From: Catellatospora sp. KI3
GTDB lineage: Bacteria > Actinomycetota > Actinomycetes > Mycobacteriales > Micromonosporaceae
Direction of reading: 5' to 3'
DNA: 64,000 nt
Assembly: GCF_029948125.1 (NCBI RefSeq)
Contig: NZ_JASAMB010000007.1
Location: forward strand, 248,001 to 312,000
Below are positions 17,225 to 24,322 of the stretch, piece by piece; the stretch's first letter is position 1, and each line of letters begins with the position of its first letter. The position numbers and the translations under genes were made by a program. A model generated the notes under the pieces. That model was not told the DNA's origin, made no database searches, and saw only the letters and a program-made list of their open reading frames with translations.

Positions 17225-17988
17225 AGGCGCACCCGCCGTCTGACCCGTCCGAGCGGGCCGAACTCGCCGCGCTGCTGCCCGACCCCGGCTACCGCGAGCT
17301 GCCGCCGGGGCGGCACGGGCTGCACCGGCAGCGGCTGCTGGCCGCGATCACCGAACCGCCGCGCCGCCGCGCCCGGCCGCGCCCGGCCCTGCTGCGCCCG
17401 GCGCTGGCCCTAGCCTCGCTGGTCGCGATCGCCGGAGTCGTGGTCGCGGTGGTCACGACCACCGGACGCGGCCCGGTCACGGCCGACCCGACCCCGGCAG
17501 CCGCCTCCGGGCCGCCCTCGCCCGGCCCGACCGAGCAGGGCGGCACGACCGCGAAGGTCCGCGCGTACGGCACCGTCCGCCAGCTCACCGAAGCCGCGGA
17601 CCTGGTGGTACGCGGCGAGGTGGTGCGAGCCGAGGGCAGCGGCCGCGACCGCACGGCGGCACTGCGGGTGGCGGAGGTGCTGCGCCGGGGCGAAGGACTG
17701 CCCGACCCGGTCGAGATCACGCTGAGCACCCCCGAACTGGCCGGGATGTCCCGGCTGGAGCCGGGGCAGCACACCGTGCTCTACCTGGCCGCCGTCGACG
17801 CGCGGGCCGGGGTGTACACCCCGCTCAGCGGGGACTTCGGGGTGTTCGACGTGGTCGGCGGGCAGGCGGTGGCCCGCTCGCAGACGATGGCGGTCACCGG
17901 CCTGCGCGAGGAGGACGCCACCGCGCCCGGGCGCCGGTTGACGGTCACGCTCGACGACCTGCGCGCCCTCGCCCGGGAAGTCGGCTAG
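17221..17988 (+). CDS. single-pass membrane protein, candidate anti-sigma partner
   Basis: A 255-residue protein with a roughly 60-residue cytoplasmic start, one transmembrane helix at about 60-82 (ALALASLVAIAGVVVAVVT), a Pro/Ala/Ser linker and an extracellular domain from about 110. It follows the sigma gene with an ATGA overlap and has AGGAGG in front, so the two are made together. The short N-terminal segment is where an anti-sigma domain would lie, but no ZAS zinc motif is seen. The outer domain closely parallels that of the next gene: both have a TVxxLTExADLVxRGxV stretch, LEPGQ, GDFGVFDV and RSQTMAVTGL. Confidence 0.72.
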   Translation: MKAHPPSDPSERAELAALLPDPGYRELPPGRHGLHRQRLLAAITEPPRRRARPRPALLRPALALASLVAIAGVVVAVVTTTGRGPVTADPTPAAASGPPSPGPTEQGGTTAKVRAYGTVRQLTEAADLVVRGEVVRAEGSGRDRTAALRVAEVLRRGEGLPDPVEITLSTPELAGMSRLEPGQHTVLYLAAVDARAGVYTPLSGDFGVFDVVGGQAVARSQTMAVTGLREEDATAPGRRLTVTLDDLRALAREVG

Positions 17989-18092
17989 AAATTCCGGGAA
18001 CCCGGGCGGCCGGGCGCACAGATACATGGGGAAGGCAGCGCCGCATCCGGGCAGGACCGTCCGGGCGGCGCCAGAGGCAAGGAGCGTTCCTC

Positions 18093-18692
18093 ATGGCATA
18101 CACCCCCGGCCGCAGCGCCACCCGCGTCCTGGCCGCAGCCGCGGCCGTGCTCACCGCGGCGGCGCTCGCGGCCTGCGGCACCGACCCGGCGACCCCGGCG
18201 GCGGTCCCCGCGACCAGCGCGGCCGCCGCGCCGACCGAGGCCGCGCCGCCGGTGCTGGGCAAGCTGCGCGGCTACAGCACGGTCAAGGAGCTGACCGAGA
18301 CGGCGGACCTGGTCGCGCGGGGCCAGGTCGAGGCGGCCGGGCTGCGGGTCGACGAGGTGCTGCGCGCGGCCGACGGCGTATCGGTGAAGGTCGGCGACCG
18401 CATCGCGCTGACCGGTCTGAACGGCAAGGTCGTGGACATGCAGCACATGTCGAAGCTGGAGCCGGGGCAGACGGTCGTGCTGTACCTCGCCCAGGCCGAC
18501 GGCGGCGCGTTCAGCACGCTCACCGGCGACTTCGGCGTCTTCGACGTCACCGGCTCCGACGACCAGGCGGCCGCGACCACCCGCTCGCAGACGATGGCGG
18601 TCACCGGGCTGCTCGCCGAGGACCCGGCCGCGGCGGGCAAGGGCTTCCGCACCACCCTGGCCCAGCTGCGCGCCGTCGCCGCCCGGTCCTGA
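18093..18692 (+). CDS. lipoprotein sharing the outer domain of the neighbouring membrane protein
   Basis: A 199-residue lipoprotein with an N-terminal signal ending in the lipobox LAAC. The domain from about residue 60 repeats the motifs of the preceding protein (GYSTVKELTETADLVARG, LEPGQTVVLYLA, GDFGVFDV, RSQTMAVTGL), showing a tandem duplication in which one copy is anchored by a helix and the other by lipid. An AAGGAGC site precedes the ATG. It probably belongs to the same sigma-factor signalling unit and may act as a sensor or decoy outside the membrane. The domain family is not one I can name. Confidence 0.75.
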   Translation: MAYTPGRSATRVLAAAAAVLTAAALAACGTDPATPAAVPATSAAAAPTEAAPPVLGKLRGYSTVKELTETADLVARGQVEAAGLRVDEVLRAADGVSVKVGDRIALTGLNGKVVDMQHMSKLEPGQTVVLYLAQADGGAFSTLTGDFGVFDVTGSDDQAAATTRSQTMAVTGLLAEDPAAAGKGFRTTLAQLRAVAARS

Positions 18693-18698
18693 CCGACC

Positions 18699-18738
18699 GC
18701 GGGGCGGCGCGCCGGCACCCCCGGGCGCGCCGCCCCGC
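18699..18738. terminator. 14-bp stem-loop terminator
   Basis: GCGGGGCGGCGCGC pairs perfectly with GCGCGCCGCCCCGC around a 12-nt loop, starting 6 nt after the lipoprotein stop, and closes the sigma-factor operon. Confidence 0.78.
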
Positions 18739-18787
18739 CCCCGACGGGCATCCGGAAGATCACCGGTTGCGCTAGCCTCTGCCCACC

Positions 18788-20332
18788 ATGCGCGCGATCG
18801 ACGACACCCCGCTCGGCCCCGACTGCGTCCACCGGCCGGTCACCCACGATCCCGACGTGCACGGGCTGGGCCAGCCCGTCAAGGACCTGGCCTGCGATAC
18901 CCGCCCGTGCGACCTGTGTGCCGACGCGCGCTGCCCCGTCGGCGGCTACCCGCGGCTCACGGCGTTCCGGATCCGGGCGGCGCAGCTGGTGGCGCAGCAC
19001 GGGTACGAGCTGGACGTCACGGTCGACCAGGGCTCGCACGGCATCGACCTGATCTGCCGGACCGGGGACACAGCCTGGGTCTGGGAGTTCAGCACCGACG
19101 ACCCGGCGGCGGTGGCCCAGGCGGTCGACAACCGCGACCACATCCTGGCCCACCTGCGCGCCCGGGGCGTCAAGGCCGAACCCGGCCCGGCGTTCCCGGC
19201 CGAGGAGTACGGCCAGGGCGCCATGCACCGGCACCGGTACATCGTGCGCGTGCGGTCGCACCCGACCGAACCGGGCATCGAGCTGCTCGACGTGTTCACC
19301 TGCGATCCCTGCCGGCTCGCCGGCCGCTGGCGCTACCAGGACCTCGTGCTACACAATCACCGGCTCGAAGACCTGCTGATGACGCAGCTGTACGTCACCG
19401 GCGGGCGTCGCGAGTCGCCGAACCGGGTCCGCACGCCCAGCGAATACACGAAGTCGCACCTGTACTTCAGCTTCGACGGCCCCGGCTCCCACGCCGCCCT
19501 GGTGCGGCTCTGGTTCCGCCTCATTCCGGAGCTGGTCGACCCGCAGCGGCGCGCGGCGCTGACCGCCGAGCCGGAGGCGGCGGACACCGCCGGGGCGTCC
19601 GCGACACAGGGCGAGCCCGGAACCCCAGCGGCCCTGGCCACCTGGGAGACCGACGTCATCGGCCGCGACCTGTGGCGGCGGCTGACCGCCGACACCTACG
19701 CCGGCCTGCTGTCCGACGCCGCCGCGGCCCGGCACGCACAGCTGTGGTTCGGGCAGCACAACGGCTACGGCCGGGCGAGGACAGACGACAAGGACGAGCA
19801 CCTGAAGGGGTACAGCCGCCGCTACGACCACGGTGCGCTGGTGCTGGCCGCGGCCGTCAACGATGAGCTGCTCGCCGACCGCGCCTACGGGCAGCGGCTG
19901 CTGGCGGTGGCGCGCCGGGTCGCTGAGGCCGCCGACCCCGGCTACGGGGAGATCGGCTACCGGCAGCGGGTGGCCGAGGCCGGACTCGAGGACATGACCA
20001 AACTGGACCGGGTGCTCTACCGGCATCCGGTCGACTCGATCGCCGCGCAGCGAGCCATGCTGCGCGGCTACAGCTGGCTGACCGTGGTGCCGGGTGGGCT
20101 CGCCGAGCGGCTCGGCGGCGCCGCCGCCATGCGCGCCATCGGCGCGTTCCACGAGGTCGAGCCGCTGCCGCACGGTGGGCTGTGGCTGCTGGCCACCGAG
20201 CACTTCGACGAGTACGGCCCACCGGCGGCCCGGCGGGTGTCGGAGGCGCTGGCACCCGTGCTGCCGCCCGGCCGACCGGCCCGGACCATGTCGGAGCCGC
20301 ACCTGATCGTCGTGGCGGTCCCGCCGCCGTGA
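18788..20332 (+). CDS. uncharacterised 514-residue protein with Cys-rich N-terminus
   Basis: I do not recognise this protein. It has no signal peptide or membrane segment. Four cysteines cluster early (LACDTRPCDLCADARCPVGG), suggesting a metal site. A following alpha/beta region (GSHGIDLICRTGDTAWVWEF) is faintly like a nuclease core but lacks the expected lysine. Two further cysteines (CDPCR) fall near residue 177. The second half is helical. The ATG follows a TAGCCT hexamer by 9 nt, so it is probably leaderless. It is a single-gene unit bounded by terminators on both sides. Confidence 0.7.
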   Translation: MRAIDDTPLGPDCVHRPVTHDPDVHGLGQPVKDLACDTRPCDLCADARCPVGGYPRLTAFRIRAAQLVAQHGYELDVTVDQGSHGIDLICRTGDTAWVWEFSTDDPAAVAQAVDNRDHILAHLRARGVKAEPGPAFPAEEYGQGAMHRHRYIVRVRSHPTEPGIELLDVFTCDPCRLAGRWRYQDLVLHNHRLEDLLMTQLYVTGGRRESPNRVRTPSEYTKSHLYFSFDGPGSHAALVRLWFRLIPELVDPQRRAALTAEPEAADTAGASATQGEPGTPAALATWETDVIGRDLWRRLTADTYAGLLSDAAAARHAQLWFGQHNGYGRARTDDKDEHLKGYSRRYDHGALVLAAAVNDELLADRAYGQRLLAVARRVAEAADPGYGEIGYRQRVAEAGLEDMTKLDRVLYRHPVDSIAAQRAMLRGYSWLTVVPGGLAERLGGAAAMRAIGAFHEVEPLPHGGLWLLATEHFDEYGPPAARRVSEALAPVLPPGRPARTMSEPHLIVVAVPPP

Positions 20333-20360
20333 GGCGTGCGCCCGCCGGTCCGCAGCAGGA

Positions 20361-20395
20361 GCGGCGGGCCCTCCACCCGGTGGAGAGCCCGCCGC
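20361..20395. terminator. bidirectional stem-loop terminator
   Basis: GCGGCGGGC-CTCCAC pairs with GTGGAG-GCCCGCCGC with one bulged base on each side and a 3-nt loop. It lies between the convergent unknown gene and the RiPP-associated secreted protein gene. Confidence 0.72.
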
Positions 20396-20461
20396 GCTGA
20401 GTGGCGACCGGTCAGTCGGCGGCGGGGTTCCTGGTCCTGCCCCGGCTACCGGTCCCGGGAA

Positions 20462-20854
20462 TCAACTGGTGACCCGGACCCACTGGCCGCTGCCGTCCTT
20501 GTACTCGTACCCGTACGACATGACGATGTCGTTGCCGCACTGCGTGCTGCTCTTCGAGCCGACAGCGTACGTGCTGGACCCGAAGTGCCACTGCGTGCCG
20601 AAGGGGAAGTAGTCGCAGTGCAGGAAGGCCCGCACGGCGCGGCCGCAGCCGTTGTAGGTGACCGTGACCTGGTTGAAGGCCAGCCGGGGGGAGACGGTGT
20701 AGCTGAGGTTCGCCGAGGCGCTCACGTCAGGCACGCAGAGGGTGCCCGAACCGGTCGCGGCGGCCGGGGCCGCTCCGGCCAGGGTCAGGCTCACCGCGAG
20801 TGCGGCGGTGCCGAGGCAGGCGGTGACTCGGGAGGTGAAGCGGGAGATTCGCAT
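20462..20854 (-). CDS. small secreted four-cysteine protein in the radical SAM locus
   Basis: A 130-residue exported protein. A signal peptide (MRISRFTSRVTACLGTAALA core, cleavage near AAAT) precedes a roughly 95-residue mature domain with four cysteines (TLCVPD, NGCGRA, LHCDYF, TQCGND), likely two disulfides. The ATG at 20854 follows GAAGGAA; the longer frame upstream lacks such a site and would overlap the maturase. Only 34 nt separate it from the radical SAM gene on the same strand, so it is probably the third gene of that operon. It could be a receptor, immunity or delivery factor for the peptide, or an unrelated secreted protein. I do not recognise the fold. Confidence 0.72.
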   Translation of the reverse strand: MRISRFTSRVTACLGTAALAVSLTLAGAAPAAATGSGTLCVPDVSASANLSYTVSPRLAFNQVTVTYNGCGRAVRAFLHCDYFPFGTQWHFGSSTYAVGSKSSTQCGNDIVMSYGYEYKDGSGQWVRVTS

Positions 20855-20888
20855 TCTGATTTCCTTCAGGGGTAGGCGTCGCCAGGGG

Positions 20889-22073
20889 TCACGCGGCCGC
20901 GGCGGCGTTGGCGAGCGCACGCTGCGGGCGGTGGGTACGGTCGAGGATGTAGGCGTCGACGCGGTCGTAGAACTTTCTGACCTCGGCGTTGTCACCGTGT
21001 GAGGCTGCGGCGTAGTCGCAGGCGACCCAGCGGTCGTTGATGTCGGCGTCCGGTAGGTAGCCCTCGGTCACGGTTCCTACCGCCCATTCAGGGCGGCCGG
21101 CCGTCTCCCAGCAGCTGTAGAGCGTGCCGTCGGCGTTGACGACGGCACCGGTGCCGCCCGCGAACTCTCCGCAGAACGGGCAGTCGGCGACGGAGGTGCC
21201 CATGACCGGAACGTGCAGCCCGCGGTCCATCGCGCGGGAGATGAGCCCGAGAAACCGTTCAGCCAGGCCGGTCGAGTAGAACACCGTGTTCTCGTAGCCG
21301 ACGCCGACGTCGTCGATGAGGGCCAGGTGCAGGCTGGCGGGCTTCGACGTCGGCAGCTGCGCGAGGTCGTCGATCAGCAGCTCGATGCCGTCGATGTTGT
21401 GGTGCGAGATGTTCACCCGGTAGTGCCATTCGAGCTCGGGCACGGCCGCCGCCGCGGCTCGGATGTTGGTCATGATCCGGTCGTACGTCCCGTCACCCCG
21501 ATGGTCGATCCGGGTGTGGTCGTGCTCGGTGCGGGCGCCGTCGAAGGTCACCTGGATGCGCCTCAGGCCGGCCGCGTGCAACTGGGCGGCGAGATGCGGC
21601 CGCAGCAGCACCGTGTTGCTGATCATCTCCGCGTGCACCATGCCGAGCGGCTGCAGGGCACGGAGGATGCCGAGGCAGCCAGTCGGGTTGAGCAGCGGCT
21701 CGCCACCGAACAGCAGCACGGTCAGCGAGTCGAAGCTCAGCTGCTGCATGCGTTCTTGTACAAAACCGCTGATCAGGGAGATCGTGTTGTCCGACAGCAG
21801 TGCGCGCTTGATGCGCGGCGGTGCGAACGGACTGGCCTGTGCGGGGCCGCTGTTCTGGAAGCAGTAGGCGCAGCCCAGGTTGCACGACGTGGCGGTGAGG
21901 ACGGTGACACCGAACGGGCGGGCGGGCGGGGCGTAGAAGCCGTTCTGGTCGAGCACCGCCCGAGCCTCTTCCACCAGCACGCCGTCGACCACGGCCTCCA
22001 TGGGCAGCCGGGCCACCCGCGGACCGGTGACGCACCACCAGCCGTCATCGGCTGGGATCAATCGAATGGACAT
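20889..22073 (-). CDS. radical SAM peptide maturase (RiPP modification enzyme)
   Basis: This is a radical S-adenosylmethionine enzyme of 394 residues, predicted to modify the 18-residue peptide encoded just upstream. The CxxxCxxC cluster motif (CNLGCAYC) lies near residue 76 after VTVLTATS, followed by the GGEPLL motif. The C-terminal third has cysteines in CPFC, YSCWE and VACDY contexts, four in all, matching a reduced SPASM or twitch domain able to hold one extra iron-sulfur cluster. The ATG at 22073 is chosen because the alternative GTG at 22163 would translate through a 15-bp hairpin. I cannot place it in a named RiPP maturase family. Confidence 0.85.
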   Translation of the reverse strand: MSIRLIPADDGWWCVTGPRVARLPMEAVVDGVLVEEARAVLDQNGFYAPPARPFGVTVLTATSCNLGCAYCFQNSGPAQASPFAPPRIKRALLSDNTISLISGFVQERMQQLSFDSLTVLLFGGEPLLNPTGCLGILRALQPLGMVHAEMISNTVLLRPHLAAQLHAAGLRRIQVTFDGARTEHDHTRIDHRGDGTYDRIMTNIRAAAAAVPELEWHYRVNISHHNIDGIELLIDDLAQLPTSKPASLHLALIDDVGVGYENTVFYSTGLAERFLGLISRAMDRGLHVPVMGTSVADCPFCGEFAGGTGAVVNADGTLYSCWETAGRPEWAVGTVTEGYLPDADINDRWVACDYAAASHGDNAEVRKFYDRVDAYILDRTHRPQRALANAAAAA

Positions 22074-22105
22074 GTTGCCAACCCCGTTTCGTCGACAAGA
22101 AAATG

Positions 22106-22144
22106 CCAGGTCCGCGACGAGACGTCGTGTCGTCGCGGACCTGG
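22106..22144 (-). terminator. attenuator-like hairpin between precursor peptide and maturase genes
   Basis: CCAGGTCCGCGACGA and TCGTCGCGGACCTGG form a perfect 15-bp stem with a 9-nt loop, followed on the minus strand by CATTTTCTTG. A smaller CGCCCG/CGGGCG hairpin lies right after the peptide stop (22174-22187). Partial termination here would give much more precursor than enzyme, a common arrangement in peptide-maturase operons. Confidence 0.72.
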
Positions 22145-22190
22145 TATCGAGCGGAGCGATCACGGTGATCTCCGCCCGTTCGGGCGGGTA

Positions 22191-22247
22191 TCAGAGGTTG
22201 ATACCGCAGACCACGCGCTCCGTGGTCTCAAAGATCTCGATCTTCAT
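22191..22247 (-). CDS. candidate RiPP precursor peptide, 18 residues
   Basis: The ORF encodes MKIEIFETTERVVCGINL. Its ATG is preceded 8 nt upstream by GGAGGTG inside a G-rich stretch, one of the strongest ribosome-binding sites in the window, and it ends 118 nt before the radical SAM start. The first half is charged (leader-like: KIEIFETTER) and the last eight residues (VVCGINL preceded by R) are hydrophobic with one Cys, a plausible core for crosslinking, thioether formation or methylation. Precursors this short are known for PqqA- and streptide-type systems. No match to a described family is claimed. Confidence 0.75.
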   Translation of the reverse strand: MKIEIFETTERVVCGINL

Positions 22248-22365
22248 GCTGATGCACCTCCCCCCGTCTCCCCGTGTCTGTCCAGGTCAATCCGATCCGG
22301 ACCGTGTCGAGTGATTGATGTTCATCGCTCACCCGCAGAAGAAACCTACGATGCTCGAACGCAGT

Positions 22366-22422
22366 TGCACAAGAGAGTTAGCGCAATTAAATATGCACAA
22401 ACTTTTTTGTGAATGCTACAGT
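22366..22422. promoter_or_regulatory. AT-rich divergent control region of the RiPP-like locus
   Basis: This is the lowest-GC stretch nearby. It holds direct repeats of TGCACAA at 22366 and 22394, a CACAAA-CTTT-TTTGTG dyad at 22396-22411, and a TACAGT -10 hexamer (22417-22422) six nt before the regulator's GTG. The dyad overlaps the core promoter, so the ArsR-like protein probably represses itself here and may control the divergent precursor gene. Confidence 0.6.
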
Positions 22423-22428
22423 TGGGGG

Positions 22429-23028
22429 GTGACGTCGAAGACCAGCCCAGTTACCAGCATCGATGCCCTGCGGACCATCGCCCACCCGGCGCGGATCCGG
22501 TTGTACGAGATCCTGCTCCAGTCCGGACACAGCACCGTCTCTCAGCTGGCTGACCGGGCCAACCTGGCGATCGGATCCGCCAGCTACCACCTTCAGCAGC
22601 TCATGCGCGCCGGCTTCGTCGAGGAGGTCAGCGGGCCGACTCAAGACCGGCGCGAGCACTGGTGGCGAGCGATTCCCGGTGGTCTGAAGTGGTCTCCGGC
22701 GGACTTCCTCGGTTCTCCCAGCGGCCAGGAGATCTCGACGAGCGCCCAGCGGATGCTCACCGAGCGGCGGGTCAAGCGGCTGGGCCGGTGGAACGAGTCC
22801 TGGCAGTCCTGGGGGAAGGAGTGGGTCGAGGCAGCCGTCGAAACGGACGCGATGCTGAACCTGACGCCGCAGGAGCTGTCCATGATGGTCGCCGAGCTCA
22901 CCGCGGTCATTCGGCGGTGGGCCGCCACCGGCGCAGAGCCGAACGACGACTCCGGTTCCCGGTCGCCCGTTTTCGCCTTCCTCAGCGCCTTCCCCGTCGA
23001 ACCGTCGGAGGCGCGCAGCCGTGGCTGA
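22429..23028 (+). CDS. ArsR-like winged-helix regulator of the RiPP-like locus
   Basis: A 199-residue regulator with an N-terminal HTH of the ArsR/HTH_20 type: LRTIAHPARIRLYEILLQSG, then the recognition helix region ASYHLQQLMRAGFVEE and a wing. No metal-binding cysteines are seen in the recognition helix, so it probably senses a small molecule or peptide rather than metal. The C-terminal 100 residues are helical and unassigned. The GTG at 22429 is favoured because a TACAGT hexamer lies 6 nt upstream, giving a leaderless mRNA; an ATG at 22393 is possible. It overlaps the MFS gene by 8 nt. Confidence 0.85.
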   Translation: MTSKTSPVTSIDALRTIAHPARIRLYEILLQSGHSTVSQLADRANLAIGSASYHLQQLMRAGFVEEVSGPTQDRREHWWRAIPGGLKWSPADFLGSPSGQEISTSAQRMLTERRVKRLGRWNESWQSWGKEWVEAAVETDAMLNLTPQELSMMVAELTAVIRRWAATGAEPNDDSGSRSPVFAFLSAFPVEPSEARSRG

Positions 23029-24322
23029 GGGCGGCGATCTGGTGGAGGCGGTCGAGAGTCGCGCGGTCGAGCCGCGGCGCGGGGCCATCCGGCAGCCGGC
23101 CTTCCGGCGGTACCTGCTGGGAATGACCATCGACCTGATCGGCGACCAGGCCTGGTTCATCGCGCTTGCCTGGGCCGCGGCCCGGACCACGGATCCGGGC
23201 AAGGCGAGCCTCATCGTGGCGGTCGGCACGGTGCCGCGGATGCTGCTGCTGTTGCCGGCCGGGGTGCTCGCCGACCGGCTCGGTGCGTTGCGCGTCGCAC
23301 AGGGCGCGCAGGCACTGCGGATCGCCATCATGTGCTGCGCCCTCGCCGTCGCGCTGACCCGGCCCTCCAATGTGCTGCTGCTCGGTGCGGTAGCCCTCGT
23401 CTTCGGCGTAGGCGACGCCCTGCGGCTGCCTGCCGCGGGCGCACTGCCGCCGGCTCTGCTCGCACCGCGCGACCTCGCACAGGGACAGGGCCTCATCACC
23501 ACGGCGGGGCGGATCGCGTCCGTGGTCGCCGGGCCGGTGGCCGGGCTGGCGCTGACCGCGGCCGGGTTCACCGGCGCCGTCGGGATCATCGTGGTGCTGT
23601 TTCTGCTCGCGTTCCTCGCCTTCGGCACACTGCGCGGCAAGGTGGACGAGCGGGAGCGCCCGGCGTCCAGGGCCGAGTCGAGCCTGCTGTCCGGCCTGCA
23701 ATACATCGGGCGCCAGCGGGACGTCCTGATCGTGCTGATCGTCGTCACCGCCCTGAACCTGGCCCTGGCGGGCCCGCTCAATCTCGGCGTCGTGCTGCGC
23801 ATCGAGCGCAGCGGCTGGGGACCCGCGGCACTCGGCCTGATCATCGGGGTGTTCGGGGCGGCCGCCGCGCTCGGCGCGCTCTCGCTGACCGTCTTCGAGC
23901 CGCGTCGAAGCCCGGTCGTGGTCGGCTTCGCCTGGACCGCTGTGAGCGCTGCCAGCATCGCCGCGCTCGGCTACACCCCCGACATCGTGCTGAGCGTGCT
24001 GGCCGTGGCGGTGGCCGGACTGGCTCTCGGGCCCGCGGGCGCCCTGCTGCTCGGCCTCGTTCAGGCTCGCACCGATCCCGACTACCGCGGTCGGGTGATG
24101 AGCCTAGTCAGCTTCTCCGCGTTCGGGCTCACCCCGGTCGCGCTCGCCGGTTTCGGCTTTCTGGCGCAGGCGATAGGTCTGCCGCAGGCCTTCCTCGCCA
24201 GCGGCGGAGCGGTCGTCCTCCTGGCGCTGGCGGGCATGCTGTCGCCGGCGATGCGCGCGCTCACCCTGCCCGAACCGACATCAGAAGGGCTCCCTCGTGA
24301 ACCAGACCATGGCAGATCCTGA
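23021..24322 (+). CDS. MFS transporter, likely peptide or drug exporter of the locus
   Basis: A 433-residue major facilitator with about twelve hydrophobic segments and the loop motif GVLADRLGALRVAQ, the A-like motif of drug and macrolide exporters. The GTG start lies inside the end of the regulator frame, and its stop lies inside the start of the methyltransferase frame, so all three are translated as one unit. Export of the mature peptide product is the simplest role. Conferring self-resistance is an alternative. Confidence 0.88.
   Translation: MAEGGDLVEAVESRAVEPRRGAIRQPAFRRYLLGMTIDLIGDQAWFIALAWAAARTTDPGKASLIVAVGTVPRMLLLLPAGVLADRLGALRVAQGAQALRIAIMCCALAVALTRPSNVLLLGAVALVFGVGDALRLPAAGALPPALLAPRDLAQGQGLITTAGRIASVVAGPVAGLALTAAGFTGAVGIIVVLFLLAFLAFGTLRGKVDERERPASRAESSLLSGLQYIGRQRDVLIVLIVVTALNLALAGPLNLGVVLRIERSGWGPAALGLIIGVFGAAAALGALSLTVFEPRRSPVVVGFAWTAVSAASIAALGYTPDIVLSVLAVAVAGLALGPAGALLLGLVQARTDPDYRGRVMSLVSFSAFGLTPVALAGFGFLAQAIGLPQAFLASGGAVVLLALAGMLSPAMRALTLPEPTSEGLPREPDHGRS

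Noticed and set aside
22074-22163. 30-residue N-terminal extension of the radical SAM protein from a GTG at 22163
   Set aside because: It would translate through a perfect 15-bp hairpin and adds no recognised sequence; the ATG at 22073 opens the conserved region.
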